Source: Nocardioides insulae DSM 17944 (GTDB taxonomy: Bacteria > Actinomycetota > Actinomycetes > Propionibacteriales > Nocardioidaceae). Taken from it: DNA of 64,000 bases. This document shows positions 52,553 to 61,425 of this stretch, in pieces. The stretch lies in contig NZ_AUGU01000016.1 in the NCBI RefSeq assembly GCF_000422825.1, positions 150,364-214,363 on the forward strand. Reading direction: 5' to 3'. The position numbers and the translations under genes were made by a program. The notes under the pieces were generated by a model. It was not told the DNA's origin and made no database searches. It saw only the letters and a program-made list of their open reading frames with translations. Each line of letters starts with the position of its first letter. The stretch's first letter is position 1.

Positions 52553-53133
52553 TGGGTGTGGAACGCCGTAGCGTCCTCGGTGCGGGTCTCGGGATGGCGG
52601 CGGCCGGCGCCGCCGTGATCGGAGCCGCACCGGCGTCCGCAGCCGAATCGAAGAGGAGTGGGCAGATGGGAGAGCGCGAGTTCGCGAGGCTGGTCGCCTC
52701 GGTGCCGATGGAGGCGCCGGGAGCCGAGTTGGCCTACCAGGCGGTGGTCGACATCGCACCGTCGGAGGAGCTCGGTGACGGTCCCTGGGGCGGACGGCGG
52801 ATCGTCCCGATCACCGGCGGCAGGTTCGCCGGTCCCCGGATCGCCGGGCGGGTGCGCGCCGGCGGCGCGGACCGGCAGACAGTGCGGGACGACGGGGTCC
52901 GCATGCTGGAGGCCACCTACGAACTGGAGGCCGACGACGGGGCGGTGCTCACCGTGGTCAACCACGTCGTGATCCACGAGACCGACCAGGGTCGCTATGC
53001 CCGTTCGTGGATGGAGGTCACCGCGCCCAGTGGGCCGCACGCCTGGCTCAACCAGCGGGTACTCGTCGGCACGCTGAACTCGCTCAAACCCGAGCGTGAC
53101 GCCGTCCTCATCCGCACCTTCGTGCTGACCTGA
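52552..53133 (+). CDS. DUF3237 family protein with Tat-type signal
   Basis: This 193-residue protein starts at an ATG sharing one base with the previous stop (TGATG). The first residues MGVERRSVLGAGLGMAAAGAAVIGAAPASA form a twin-arginine-like signal (described in parts: RRSVLG then the Ala-rich core ending APASA). The rest is DUF3237: GPWGGRRIVPITGGRFAGP, then GGADRQTVRDDGVRMLEATYEL and a final VGTLNSLKPERDAVLIR. The family is a small beta-barrel; activity is not known. It is probably exported folded and works with the hydrolase it is coupled to. Confidence 0.82.
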   Translation: MGVERRSVLGAGLGMAAAGAAVIGAAPASAAESKRSGQMGEREFARLVASVPMEAPGAELAYQAVVDIAPSEELGDGPWGGRRIVPITGGRFAGPRIAGRVRAGGADRQTVRDDGVRMLEATYELEADDGAVLTVVNHVVIHETDQGRYARSWMEVTAPSGPHAWLNQRVLVGTLNSLKPERDAVLIRTFVLT

Positions 53134-53173
53134 GGCCGGGCCGCCGCGTCCCGTCGGGGCGCGGCGGCGCCCG

Positions 53174-53884
53174 TCACGGCAGTTTGCGCACCTCGCCGCG
53201 CAGCCGGGCCATGGTGGCATCCAGGTCGGCTGCGGTGCGGGCTGCGGAGCCGAGCTCGTCGAGCAGGCCGGCGGGCACGGTGCCGTCGTACTTGTAGTAG
53301 ATGGTGTGCTCCACGCTGGCCCAGAAGTCCATCGCGATGGTGCGGATCTGGACCTCGACCGGGACGTGCTCGGTGCGGTCGGAGAGGTAGACGGGCACCT
53401 TGATGATGGTGTGCAGGCTGCGGTAGCCGTTGGGCTTCGGGTCGGCGATGTAGTCCTCGACCTCGAGCACGGTGACATCGGACTGCCCGGTGAGCATCTC
53501 CTGGATCCAGTAGACGTCGGAGACGAAGGGGCACACCACTCGCACCCCGGCGATGTCGCGGATCTGCTGCTCGATGGCGGCGAAGGTGGGCTCGACGTCG
53601 AGCTTGGCCACCTTGGCCATCAGGCTCGCCGGTGACTTGAGCCGGCTGCGGACGTGCTCGATCGGGCTGTGGTCGTGGGTCTCCTCGAACTCCTGGCGCA
53701 GGATCGAGATCTTGGTGGTGACCTCGTCGATCGCGAACTTGTAGCGCAACCTGAACCGGGAGGCCTCGCGCTGCAACTCCTGGAGGTCGGCCACGGCACC
53801 CGGGAGAAGGTCGTCACCGGGTCCCCAGCGGCTCAGAGCGACCGCCAGCGGGTCGTCCTGACTCGTGGTGGCGGTGTCGTCCAT
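53174..53884 (-). CDS. small alarmone synthetase (RelA/SpoT-type GTP pyrophosphokinase)
   Basis: This 236-residue protein has the synthetase fold only: HVRSRLKSPASLMAKV, IRDIAGVRVVCPFVSDVYWI, the nucleotide-binding loop PKPNGYRSLHTIIKVP, and VEVQIRTIAMDFWASVEHTIYYK with the catalytic Glu. No HD hydrolase domain and no TGS/ACT regulatory domain are present. It should make (p)ppGpp-type alarmones. The ATG for MDDTATT is preferred; Met at 53902 is possible. It is divergent from the FAD monooxygenase at 53982 and converges on the DUF3237 gene. Confidence 0.9.
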   Translation of the reverse strand: MDDTATTSQDDPLAVALSRWGPGDDLLPGAVADLQELQREASRFRLRYKFAIDEVTTKISILRQEFEETHDHSPIEHVRSRLKSPASLMAKVAKLDVEPTFAAIEQQIRDIAGVRVVCPFVSDVYWIQEMLTGQSDVTVLEVEDYIADPKPNGYRSLHTIIKVPVYLSDRTEHVPVEVQIRTIAMDFWASVEHTIYYKYDGTVPAGLLDELGSAARTAADLDATMARLRGEVRKLP

Positions 53885-53981
53885 GCGTCTCGGGCTCCTC
53901 ATCGCGCGGCTCCTCCAGCATCCCAGGTCGGACAAGCACCGCGACAGCACCCTGGTGGATCGACCTGTAGAAAGGAGCGGT

Positions 53982-55511
53982 ATGGGGCACATCTCCTACG
54001 CCGATCTTCCGGTCCTGGACACCGAGGTGCTCGTGGTCGGCGCGGGGCCCACCGGGCTGATGGCGGCCCTGACGCTGGGTCGCGTCGGGGTCGGCGCCGT
54101 GGTCGTGGATCCCAAGAGCGGACCCACCCGTGAGTCCCGGGCCCTGGCGGTGCAGCCGCGGACGATGGAGATCTACGACCAGCTCGGTCTCGCCGAGCGG
54201 GTGGAGGCCGAGGCGGTGATGGCCCCTCAGGTCTCCGTCGGCACGCGTCGGGCCCCGCTCCCGTTCGCGGAGCTCCAGGCAGGAGCGACCCGGTTCCCCG
54301 GGATCCGGGTCTTCGAGCAGAGCCGCAACGAGGCGATGCTGGCCGAGGCCCTCGCGGCGCAGGGCGGTCCGGTGCTCTGGCAGCACCGCCTGATCAGCTT
54401 CATCGAGGCACCGTCCGAGGAGTCCGGCGTGACGGCCCTGGTCGAGAGTGTCGACGGTCTGCTCCGGGTGCGGGCCCGATGGTGCCTCGGGGCCGACGGA
54501 GCCGGGTCGCTGGTACGCCGCCTGCTCGACCTGCCCTTCGAGGGGGTGACCGACGAGGCGCTGTTCTGGGTGGCCGATGTCCGAGGGGCCAGCGGCGTGC
54601 GGGACGACGCGGTGTCCTTCCGGTTCGGGACGGAGCTGTTCTGCGTCGCCTTCCCGCTGGGGCCGGACGGTCACGTGCGGTTGATCGCGCTCGCCCCTGG
54701 CATCGAGGTCACCCCGGAGGAGGCGCTGGGCAGCCTGCGTCGCCAGCTCGGCATCGACCACCGGTCGCTGGACTGGTTCTCCACCTACCGGGTGCACCAT
54801 CGCTGCGCGACGCGGTTCCGGGTCGGCCCGGTCTTCCTCGCCGGTGACGCCGCCCATGTGCACTCGCCGGTCGGCGGTCAGGGCATGAACACCGGCCTCC
54901 AGGACGCGCATCACCTCGCCCTGACCATCGCCGACGTGCGGCACGGCCGCGCCGAGCCCGCGGCGTTGGACCGCTACGAGGCCGAGCGCCGACCGGTCGC
55001 CCGCCACCTGGTGTCCTCGACCGACCGCGCCTTCGGCCTCGTCGCCCGCCGCGGGCGGCTCGCTGGGTTGCTGCGGCTGCGCGGCAGTGCGCTGCCTCCG
55101 CTGCTCTTCGGTGCGGTACGCCGGCTCCCGGTCGGCCGCGTCCTCGCCGGCTGGCTCGGGCAGTACCGCATCCGCTACCACTTCACCGCCGCGGACCGGC
55201 TGCCGAGCTGGGCGGAGGACCCCCTCGTGGGTCGCCGACTCCCACCCGCCCACGACAACCAGCTGCCGCTGCGGGCACTGGCCTGGCAGTGGCACACCTA
55301 CGGCGGCGTACCCGTCGAGATGTCGGCCGCGCCCGAGTGGATCGAGGGCCCGCACCACTTCGCCGCCGATGCCACCGGTCGACTTCGCCCGGATCGGGCC
55401 TACCTGGTCCGCTCGGACGGGTTCGTCGCGGCCGCGATCCCGCGGCGGGGGCCCACGCCCGATGCGGCTGCTCTGGACGAGGCCCTCCGGGCCCATCGCC
55501 TGGCCTGTTGA
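53982..55511 (+). CDS. FAD-dependent aromatic monooxygenase (phenol/phenylpropionate hydroxylase type)
   Basis: This 509-residue flavin monooxygenase (TfdB/PheA/MhpA class) starts behind GAAAGGAG. It has GAGPTGLMAALTLGRVG at residues about 19-35, GADGAGSLVRRLLDL, and FLAGDAAHVHSPVGGQGMNTG. A longer C-terminal thioredoxin-like region follows (from about residue 395) as is usual. Hydroxylation of a phenol or hydroxyphenylpropanoid is likely, which fits the neighbouring hydroxycinnamate genes. No palindrome copy is seen in front of it, so it may not be in the MarR regulon. Confidence 0.85.
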   Translation: MGHISYADLPVLDTEVLVVGAGPTGLMAALTLGRVGVGAVVVDPKSGPTRESRALAVQPRTMEIYDQLGLAERVEAEAVMAPQVSVGTRRAPLPFAELQAGATRFPGIRVFEQSRNEAMLAEALAAQGGPVLWQHRLISFIEAPSEESGVTALVESVDGLLRVRARWCLGADGAGSLVRRLLDLPFEGVTDEALFWVADVRGASGVRDDAVSFRFGTELFCVAFPLGPDGHVRLIALAPGIEVTPEEALGSLRRQLGIDHRSLDWFSTYRVHHRCATRFRVGPVFLAGDAAHVHSPVGGQGMNTGLQDAHHLALTIADVRHGRAEPAALDRYEAERRPVARHLVSSTDRAFGLVARRGRLAGLLRLRGSALPPLLFGAVRRLPVGRVLAGWLGQYRIRYHFTAADRLPSWAEDPLVGRRLPPAHDNQLPLRALAWQWHTYGGVPVEMSAAPEWIEGPHHFAADATGRLRPDRAYLVRSDGFVAAAIPRRGPTPDAAALDEALRAHRLAC

Positions 55512-55543
55512 CGCTCCTCGACCCCGGACCGTGCCGAGGCGCG

Positions 55544-55981
55544 TCAGTGGCCGGCCGCGAGGGAACGTCGGCAGGTGTCGAGGATGAGGCGGAGGTCGGC
55601 ACGCTGGGCGGAGTCGATCTCGCGGAGCATCTCCTCCTCGAGTTCCTCGACCCGGGGGTCGTACTCGTCGAGGAAGGCCCTGCCCTCGGTGGTCAGCGAG
55701 ATCAGCATCCTGCGGCGGTTGTCCGGATCGGTCCGTCGCTCGATCAGCCCGCGTCGCTCCAGGGCGCCGACCAGGTCGGCCGCGGACTGCGCCCGGACGA
55801 AGGACGCACGGGCGAGGTCGGCGGCGGTCATGGTGGGGACGCGCTCGAGGACCGACAGCGCGGTGTATTGGAGTGCGGTCACCCCCGACCCCTTGAGGAC
55901 GGCGTCCAGCCGGGCACGGGTCACGAGCTCGAGCTGCTTGACGACGTAGAGCAGCAGCGGGGCTCGGGTCTCCTCGGTCAC
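55544..55981 (-). CDS. MarR family regulator, probable CouR-like repressor
   Basis: This 145-residue MarR protein has a GTG start (MTEETRAPLLLYVVKQLELV). Winged-helix blocks are VTALQYTALSVLERVPTMTAADLARASFVRAQSAADLVGALERRGLIERR (motifs TAADLARA, RAQSAADLVGAL, RGLIERRTDPDNRRRMLISLT) with a standard wing. It is divergent from the enoyl-CoA hydratase operon, and the CAGGATTCCTG palindrome sits between their starts. In Rhodococcus CouR is a MarR repressor of the p-coumarate pathway released by p-coumaroyl-CoA; a similar role is inferred from gene order and operator. Confidence 0.85.
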   Translation of the reverse strand: MTEETRAPLLLYVVKQLELVTRARLDAVLKGSGVTALQYTALSVLERVPTMTAADLARASFVRAQSAADLVGALERRGLIERRTDPDNRRRMLISLTTEGRAFLDEYDPRVEELEEEMLREIDSAQRADLRLILDTCRRSLAAGH

Positions 55982-56040
55982 CCGGTCATTGAACCAGTCC
56001 GCCCCTGCTCTTGCGGCAGGAACCCGGGACGTGCGAATAT

Positions 56041-56051
56041 CAGGATTCCTG
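56041..56051. promoter_or_regulatory. CAGGAnTCCTG operator (site C)
   Basis: CAGGATTCCTG is located immediately after a GAATAT -10 (56035-56040; TTGCGG at 56011) for the hydratase operon. On the lower strand it reads CAGGAATCCTGATATT toward marR. It can thus control both divergent genes. Confidence 0.75.
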
Positions 56052-56072
56052 TTAATTCCGAGGAGTCGACCC

Positions 56073-56882
56073 ATGCCAGTAGATCTGTGGCCCGCCGACC
56101 TGCCGGACGCCCTGCGCGCCGAGCTGGTCGACGACATCGCCGTGCTCACGCTTGCCCGTCCCCACAAGCGCAACGCCCTGAGCGACGAGGCGGTGCTGGG
56201 GATCGAGCGCTTCTTCGCCGCCATCGAGCAGGGACAGGGCGAACAGGTCCGTGCCGTCGTCATCGATGCGGAGGGCGACCACTTCTGCGCCGGACTCGAC
56301 CTCGGCGAGATGGCCGAGCGTGACACCTTCTCCGGTGTGGCGCACTCCCGGATGTGGCACCGGGCCTTCGAGCGGATCGAGTTCGGGCCGGTCCCGGTCG
56401 TCTCCGCGCTCAAGGGAGCCGTGGTCGGGGGCGGGCTCGAGCTCGCCTCGGCGACCCATATCCGGGTCGCGGAGGAGTCCACCTTCTACGCGCTCCCCGA
56501 GGGGCAGCGCGGACTCTTCGTCGGCGGCGGCGCCTCGGTACGGGTGCCGCGCCTGATCGGGGTGGCGCGGATGGCCGACATGATGCTCACCGGTCGGCGC
56601 TACTCCGCCGAGGAGGGACAGGCCATCGGTCTGAGTCAGTACGTCGTGCCGGACGGCACCGCCCGCAAGACCGCGATCGAACTGGCCCACCGGATCGCCC
56701 AGAACGCCCCGCAGACCAACTTCGCCGTCGTCCAGGCACTGCCGCGGATCGCGGAGGCCAACCCGCGCGACGGGTTCTTGATGGAGTCGATGATGGCCGC
56801 CATCGCCCAGGGCACCGATGACGCGAAGGGCCGGATGCGCGACTTCCTCGCCGGCCGCGCGAAGAAGGTGACCGACGAATGA
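56073..56882 (+). CDS. enoyl-CoA hydratase/isomerase (hydroxycinnamoyl-CoA hydratase-like)
   Basis: This 269-residue crotonase-fold enzyme has oxyanion-hole segments HFCAGLDLGEM and ALKGAVVGGGLELAS, and the Glu-bearing PEGQRGLFVGGGASVRVPR. In a Cou-type pathway it would hydrate the CoA-activated cinnamate double bond (CouM-like), giving a beta-hydroxyacyl-CoA for the dehydrogenase two genes later. A retro-aldol activity (Ech/FCHL type) is the alternative, but the dehydrogenase and hydrolase downstream argue for oxidation. Its ATG follows AGGAG, and it overlaps the next gene by ATGA. Confidence 0.88.
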   Translation: MPVDLWPADLPDALRAELVDDIAVLTLARPHKRNALSDEAVLGIERFFAAIEQGQGEQVRAVVIDAEGDHFCAGLDLGEMAERDTFSGVAHSRMWHRAFERIEFGPVPVVSALKGAVVGGGLELASATHIRVAEESTFYALPEGQRGLFVGGGASVRVPRLIGVARMADMMLTGRRYSAEEGQAIGLSQYVVPDGTARKTAIELAHRIAQNAPQTNFAVVQALPRIAEANPRDGFLMESMMAAIAQGTDDAKGRMRDFLAGRAKKVTDE

Positions 56883-58909
56883 CCGCCCCGATGGCAACCG
56901 AGCGTTCCGAGTCGGTCGGCGGCACCGCTGTCCAACAGGGTCAGATCATCTCCACCCCCCCGAGCGACGTACTCGACCGGACCCAGGTAGGTGGCTTCCT
57001 GCGCTGGCTGCGAGCCGAGCGCGGGCTCGACCTCGGTGGCCACGACGAGCTGTGGGAGTGGTCGGTCGACGACCTGGCCGGGTTCTGGTCGGCCGTGTGG
57101 GAGTACTTCGAGGTCCGCAGCCATGCCGAGCTGGCGGACGGGGCGCCGTACTCCACCGTCCTGACCGGCCGCGAGCTGCCAGGGACTCGGTGGTTCACCG
57201 ACGCCGCGATCAACTACGCCGAGCATGCGCTCGACGGCTGGGCCGATCCGGACGAGGTGGCGGTGCTGGGCCGCTCCCAGACCCGGCCGGACGTGGAGCT
57301 GACCGTCGCCGAGCTGCGCGACCGGGTCGCCCGGGCCCGGCAGGCCCTCGAGCGACTCGGGGTGCGCCGGGGTGACCGCGTCGTGGGCTACCTGCCGAAC
57401 ATCCCCGAGACGCTGGTGGCCTTCCTCGCCACCGCGAGCCTGGGTGCGACCTGGGCGAGCTGCGCCAGCGAGTTCGGGCCGCGCAGCGTGATCGACCGGT
57501 TCGCCCAGGTGGAGCCCACCGTGCTGCTGGTCGCCGCCGGCTACCGCTACGGCGCCAAGGACATCGACCGTCGCGGTCAGATCGCCGAGATCCGGGCCGA
57601 GCTCCCCACCGTGGAGCACGTGATCGACGTGGAGTACGGCGACCACCGGGTCGAGGACGCCCTGTCCTGGTCCGGTCTGCTCGCCGCCGAGGACGGTGGC
57701 GACCCGGTCTTCGAGCCGGTGCCGTTCGACCACCCCCTGGTGGTGCTCTTCTCCTCCGGCACGACCGGGAAGCCGAAGGCGATCGTGCACGGCCACGGCG
57801 GCATCCTGCTCGAGCACCTGAAGAACCACGCCTTCTCCTGGGACATGGGTCCGGGCGACCGGATGCTCTGGTTCTCCACCACCGCCTGGATGATGTGGAA
57901 CGCGCTGGTCTCCTCACTCCTGGTGCGTTCCTCGATCGTGATGATCGACGGCAACCCGATGTACCCCGACGTGGCCTGGCAGTGGCGGCTGGCCGCCGAG
58001 ACCGGCGCCACCGTGATGGGCGCCAGCCCCGGATTCGTGATGGCCTCCCGCAAGGAGGGCCTCGACCTGCGCGACGGCAGCGCCACCGGCGGCCGCGAGC
58101 TCGCCGTGCGCACCCTGGGGTCGGCGGGTGCGCCGCTCCCGCCCGAGGGCTACGCCTGGCTGGCCGAGCAGTTGCCCGGCGCCATGATCAACGTCGGCAG
58201 CGGCGGCACCGACGTGTGCTCCGGCATCGTGCAGAACAACCCGCTCCTCCCGGTCTATGCCGGTGAGATCTCCGGCCGCGCCCTCGCCGTCGACGCGCAC
58301 GCCTACGACGAGCAGGGCCGCGAGGTCGTGGACGAGCTCGGCGAGCTGGTCATCACCTCCCCGATGCCCTCGATGCCAGTGGGCTTCTGGGGCGATGCGG
58401 ACGGCAGCCGCTACCGGGCCGCCTACTTCGACCACTTCCCGGGCGTGTGGCGGCACGGTGACTGGATCGTCTTCCACGAGAACGGCTCCTGCCACGTGGC
58501 CGGCCGCTCCGATGCGACGCTCAACCGCGGCGGCGTCCGGCTCGGGACCGCCGAGTTCTACCGGGTCGTGGAGGAGGTCGACGGCGTCGCGGACAGCCTC
58601 GTCGTCCACCTGGAGGACCCCGACGGCGGCAACGGCGAGCTGCTCTGCTTCCTGGTCGCCGAGTCGGGCGAGGTCGACGACGCGCTGCGCGGACAGGTGG
58701 TCGCGGCGCTGCGGACGGCGCTCTCCCCGCGGCACGTGCCGGACCGGGTGATCGGCGTACCCGTGATCCCGCGCAACCTCACCGGCAAGAAGCTGGAGCT
58801 GCCGGTCAAGCGGATCCTGCAGGGAGCTCGCCTGGAGGACGTCGCCAGCCGGGACGCGCTGGCCGACCCCGCGTCGCTGGACGCCTTCGTCGCGATGGCC
58901 GCCCGATGA
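56879..58909 (+). CDS. acetoacetate-CoA ligase-like AMP-forming enzyme
   Basis: This 676-residue ANL-superfamily ligase resembles acetoacetyl-CoA synthetase: W.WSVDDLAGFWSAVWEYFEV and TRWFTDAAINYAEHAL at the N-terminus, then the phosphate loop FSSGTTGKPKAIVHGHGG, SGGTDVCSG and the core GRSDATLNRGGVRLGTAEFYR, ending VIPRNLTGKKLELPVKRIL. The typical substrate is acetoacetate; aryl-beta-keto acids are imaginable in this cluster. It is not part of the classic Cou set. Overlaps on both sides couple it to the pathway genes. A second start nine bases in is possible. Confidence 0.88.
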   Translation: MTAPMATERSESVGGTAVQQGQIISTPPSDVLDRTQVGGFLRWLRAERGLDLGGHDELWEWSVDDLAGFWSAVWEYFEVRSHAELADGAPYSTVLTGRELPGTRWFTDAAINYAEHALDGWADPDEVAVLGRSQTRPDVELTVAELRDRVARARQALERLGVRRGDRVVGYLPNIPETLVAFLATASLGATWASCASEFGPRSVIDRFAQVEPTVLLVAAGYRYGAKDIDRRGQIAEIRAELPTVEHVIDVEYGDHRVEDALSWSGLLAAEDGGDPVFEPVPFDHPLVVLFSSGTTGKPKAIVHGHGGILLEHLKNHAFSWDMGPGDRMLWFSTTAWMMWNALVSSLLVRSSIVMIDGNPMYPDVAWQWRLAAETGATVMGASPGFVMASRKEGLDLRDGSATGGRELAVRTLGSAGAPLPPEGYAWLAEQLPGAMINVGSGGTDVCSGIVQNNPLLPVYAGEISGRALAVDAHAYDEQGREVVDELGELVITSPMPSMPVGFWGDADGSRYRAAYFDHFPGVWRHGDWIVFHENGSCHVAGRSDATLNRGGVRLGTAEFYRVVEEVDGVADSLVVHLEDPDGGNGELLCFLVAESGEVDDALRGQVVAALRTALSPRHVPDRVIGVPVIPRNLTGKKLELPVKRILQGARLEDVASRDALADPASLDAFVAMAAR

Positions 58910-59832
58910 TCGCCCCGGAGCAGGTCCGCACCATCGGCGTCGTCGGCACCGGCGCGATCGGAGCCAGCTGGGTCGCCCTCGGGCTCCAGCACGGACTGGA
59001 CGTCGTCGCCTGGGATCCCGCCGAGGACGCCCCCGAGCGGCTCTCCGAGCGGTTGAACTCCCTGGCCTCCCCTGACGTGGGGGTCGGGGAGGCCAGGGTC
59101 ACCTTCGTCGAGACCCCCGAGGACGTGGCGGCCGCGGCCGACATCGTCTTCGAGGCCGGCCCGGAGCGACTGGAGACCAAGCGGGAACTGTTCGCCCGAC
59201 TGGATGCCGCGGCCGGCCCGGAGGTCCTGCTGACCAGCAGCTCCTCGGGTCTGCGGCCGAGCACGTTCCAGGACGCCTGCACCCGGCACCCGGAGCGGGT
59301 GCTGGTGGCCCACCCGTTCAACCCGCCCCACCTGGTTCCGCTGGTCGAGGTGGTCGGCGGTGCGGCGACCTCCGACGAGGCCGCCGAGGCGGCGCTCGCC
59401 GTCCTGCGCCACCTGGGCAAACAGCCGATCCGGATCCGCCGCGAGGTGCCCGGTCACGTGGCGAACCGGCTCCAGGCCGCGCTGTGGCGCGAGGCCTACC
59501 ACCTGGTCGAGCAGGGGGTGGTCTCGGTCGCGGATATCGACACCGCGATCGCCTCGGGCCCCGGCCTACGCTGGGCGCTGCTGGGTCCCTTCGCCACCCA
59601 GCACGTGTCGGGCGGCCCCGGTGGGTTCGCGCACGTGATGGCACATCTCGGACCGCCGATGGTCGAGTGGTGGGATGACCTCGGCAGCCCCGAATTCTCC
59701 GAGGACCTGGTGAGCACCCTGGTCGCCGGCGTCGACGAGGAGATGGACGGCGTCGACGTCCCCGACCTGGTCGCCCGGCGCGACCGCGCCCTCACCGCCC
59801 TGCTCGACCTCAAGCGGGATCAAGGACTCTGA
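58906..59832 (+). CDS. 3-hydroxyacyl-CoA dehydrogenase
   Basis: This 308-residue NAD-dependent dehydrogenase has GTGAIGASWVALGLQHG for NAD, then SSSSGLRPSTFQDAC and HPFNPPHLVPLVEVVGG with the catalytic His region and Glu further on. The C-terminal helical domain carries GHVANRLQAALWREAYHLV. It should oxidise the beta-hydroxy-beta-aryl-propionyl-CoA to the beta-keto form (CouN-like). Its start overlaps the ligase gene by four bases. Related lambda-crystallin-type enzymes oxidise small hydroxy acids, an alternative. Confidence 0.88.
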   Translation: MIAPEQVRTIGVVGTGAIGASWVALGLQHGLDVVAWDPAEDAPERLSERLNSLASPDVGVGEARVTFVETPEDVAAAADIVFEAGPERLETKRELFARLDAAAGPEVLLTSSSSGLRPSTFQDACTRHPERVLVAHPFNPPHLVPLVEVVGGAATSDEAAEAALAVLRHLGKQPIRIRREVPGHVANRLQAALWREAYHLVEQGVVSVADIDTAIASGPGLRWALLGPFATQHVSGGPGGFAHVMAHLGPPMVEWWDDLGSPEFSEDLVSTLVAGVDEEMDGVDVPDLVARRDRALTALLDLKRDQGL

Positions 59833-59883
59833 GGAGCCCCCTGTGACCCCGCCGCCCCACGAACCCTCCGATCAGGACACTGC

Positions 59884-61425
59884 ATGAACGACAACGGCAT
59901 CGGTTCCTGGCCCGCCCGCCGGGCCCGGATGACCCCGCACGCCCGAGCGCTGGTCCAGGACGACCACACCCTCACCTACGCCGAACTGGAGACGCTGGTC
60001 GGCAGCGCCGCCGCCGGGCTCCGCGACCGTGGCATCGGCCGCGGTGACCGGGTGGCCTTCCTCGGCCTGAACTCGATCGAGCTGATCGTCACCCTGTACG
60101 CCACCGCCCGGCTGGGTGCGGTCTTCCTCCCCCTGAACACCCGGCTGGCCGCACCCGAGCTCGCCTGGATCCTGGGCGACAGCGAGCCCGCTGTGCTGAT
60201 CCACGCCGAGGAGTTCGACGAGACGGTCGCGCTCCCGGAGATCGCCGCGACCGGCGTACCGCTGCACCGGGTGAGCACCGAGGGCGGCCGCGGCCTCGGT
60301 GCGCTGCTGGTGCCCGACGCCGAGCCGGTGCCGGCGTGCACGGTCGGGCTCGACGACCTCTTCATGATCCAGTACACCTCCGGCACCAGCGGCCGCCCCA
60401 AGGGTGTGCAGCTCACCCATGGCAACATCACCTGGAACGCCTACAACCTGCTCGTCGACGTGGACCTGCGTTCGGACGAGGTCGCACTGGTGACCGCGCC
60501 GCTGTTCCACACGGCCGCGCTCAACCAGATCCTGCTGCCGACCCTCCTCAAGGGCGGCACCTCGCTGATCGCGGCCAAGTTCGACCCCGGCGAGGCGCTC
60601 CGCACGATCGAGCGGGAGGGCGTGACGCTGCTGTTCGGGGTGGCCTCGATGTACCTCGCGCTGGCCCAGCACCCCGACTGGGAGACCGCGGACCTGAGCA
60701 CCCTACGCTCCGCGCTGAGCGGGGGAGCGCCGATCCCGGTCACCCTGCTGGAGACCTGGCGCGACCGCGGGCTCACCATCATCCAGGGGTACGGCCTCAC
60801 CGAGGCCTCGCCGGGCACCACGATGCTGCGGGTCGGCGAGGCCCTCGATCGGCTCGGTTCGGCCGGTACGCCGTGCTTCTTCACCGACGTCCGCCTGGTC
60901 GGCCCGGACGGCGACCCGCCCGAGACCGGTCAGCCGGGGGAGATCCTGGTGTCCGGCCCCAACGTCACGCCCGGCTACTGGCGCAATGAGGAGGCCACCG
61001 CCGGCAGTTTCGAACCGGGTGGCTGGCTGCGTACCGGGGACGTGGCCGTGCTGGACGAGGACGGCTTCCTCTACGTCGTCGACCGGGTCAAGGACATGTT
61101 CATCTCCGGCGGGGAGAACGTCTACCCGGCCGAGGTCGAACAGGCCGTCTACACCCACCCGGGGGTCGCCGAGGTGGCCGTCATCGGCGTCCCGGACGCG
61201 CGCTGGGGCGAGGTCGGCCGCGCGGTCGTCGTGCGACGCGCCGACACTTCGCTGACCGAGGCCGATCTGTTGGCCCACCTGGACGGCCGTTTGGCCCGCT
61301 ACAAGATCCCGCGCAGTGTCGTCTTCGTCGACCAGATCCCCCACAACGCCTCCGGCAAGCTGCTCAAGTCCCGGGTCCGGGAACTGCACGGCGACGCCGA
61401 TCTCTCCCAAGGAGCCACCAGATGA
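59884..61425 (+). CDS. acyl-CoA synthetase (hydroxycinnamate-CoA ligase-like)
   Basis: This 513-residue ANL enzyme has the P-loop YTSGTSGRPKGVQLTH, GYGLTEASPGT, the TGD block WLRTGDVAVLDEDGFLYVVDR, KDMFISGGENVYPAEVE and PHNASGKLLKSRVREL with the catalytic Lys. It activates a carboxylic acid to its CoA ester at the entry of the pathway (CouL-like). Medium-chain fatty acids are the main alternative substrate. A 51-base gap separates it from the dehydrogenase gene, and its ribosome site (AGGA) is weak; the next gene overlaps by ATGA. Confidence 0.88.
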   Translation: MNDNGIGSWPARRARMTPHARALVQDDHTLTYAELETLVGSAAAGLRDRGIGRGDRVAFLGLNSIELIVTLYATARLGAVFLPLNTRLAAPELAWILGDSEPAVLIHAEEFDETVALPEIAATGVPLHRVSTEGGRGLGALLVPDAEPVPACTVGLDDLFMIQYTSGTSGRPKGVQLTHGNITWNAYNLLVDVDLRSDEVALVTAPLFHTAALNQILLPTLLKGGTSLIAAKFDPGEALRTIEREGVTLLFGVASMYLALAQHPDWETADLSTLRSALSGGAPIPVTLLETWRDRGLTIIQGYGLTEASPGTTMLRVGEALDRLGSAGTPCFFTDVRLVGPDGDPPETGQPGEILVSGPNVTPGYWRNEEATAGSFEPGGWLRTGDVAVLDEDGFLYVVDRVKDMFISGGENVYPAEVEQAVYTHPGVAEVAVIGVPDARWGEVGRAVVVRRADTSLTEADLLAHLDGRLARYKIPRSVVFVDQIPHNASGKLLKSRVRELHGDADLSQGATR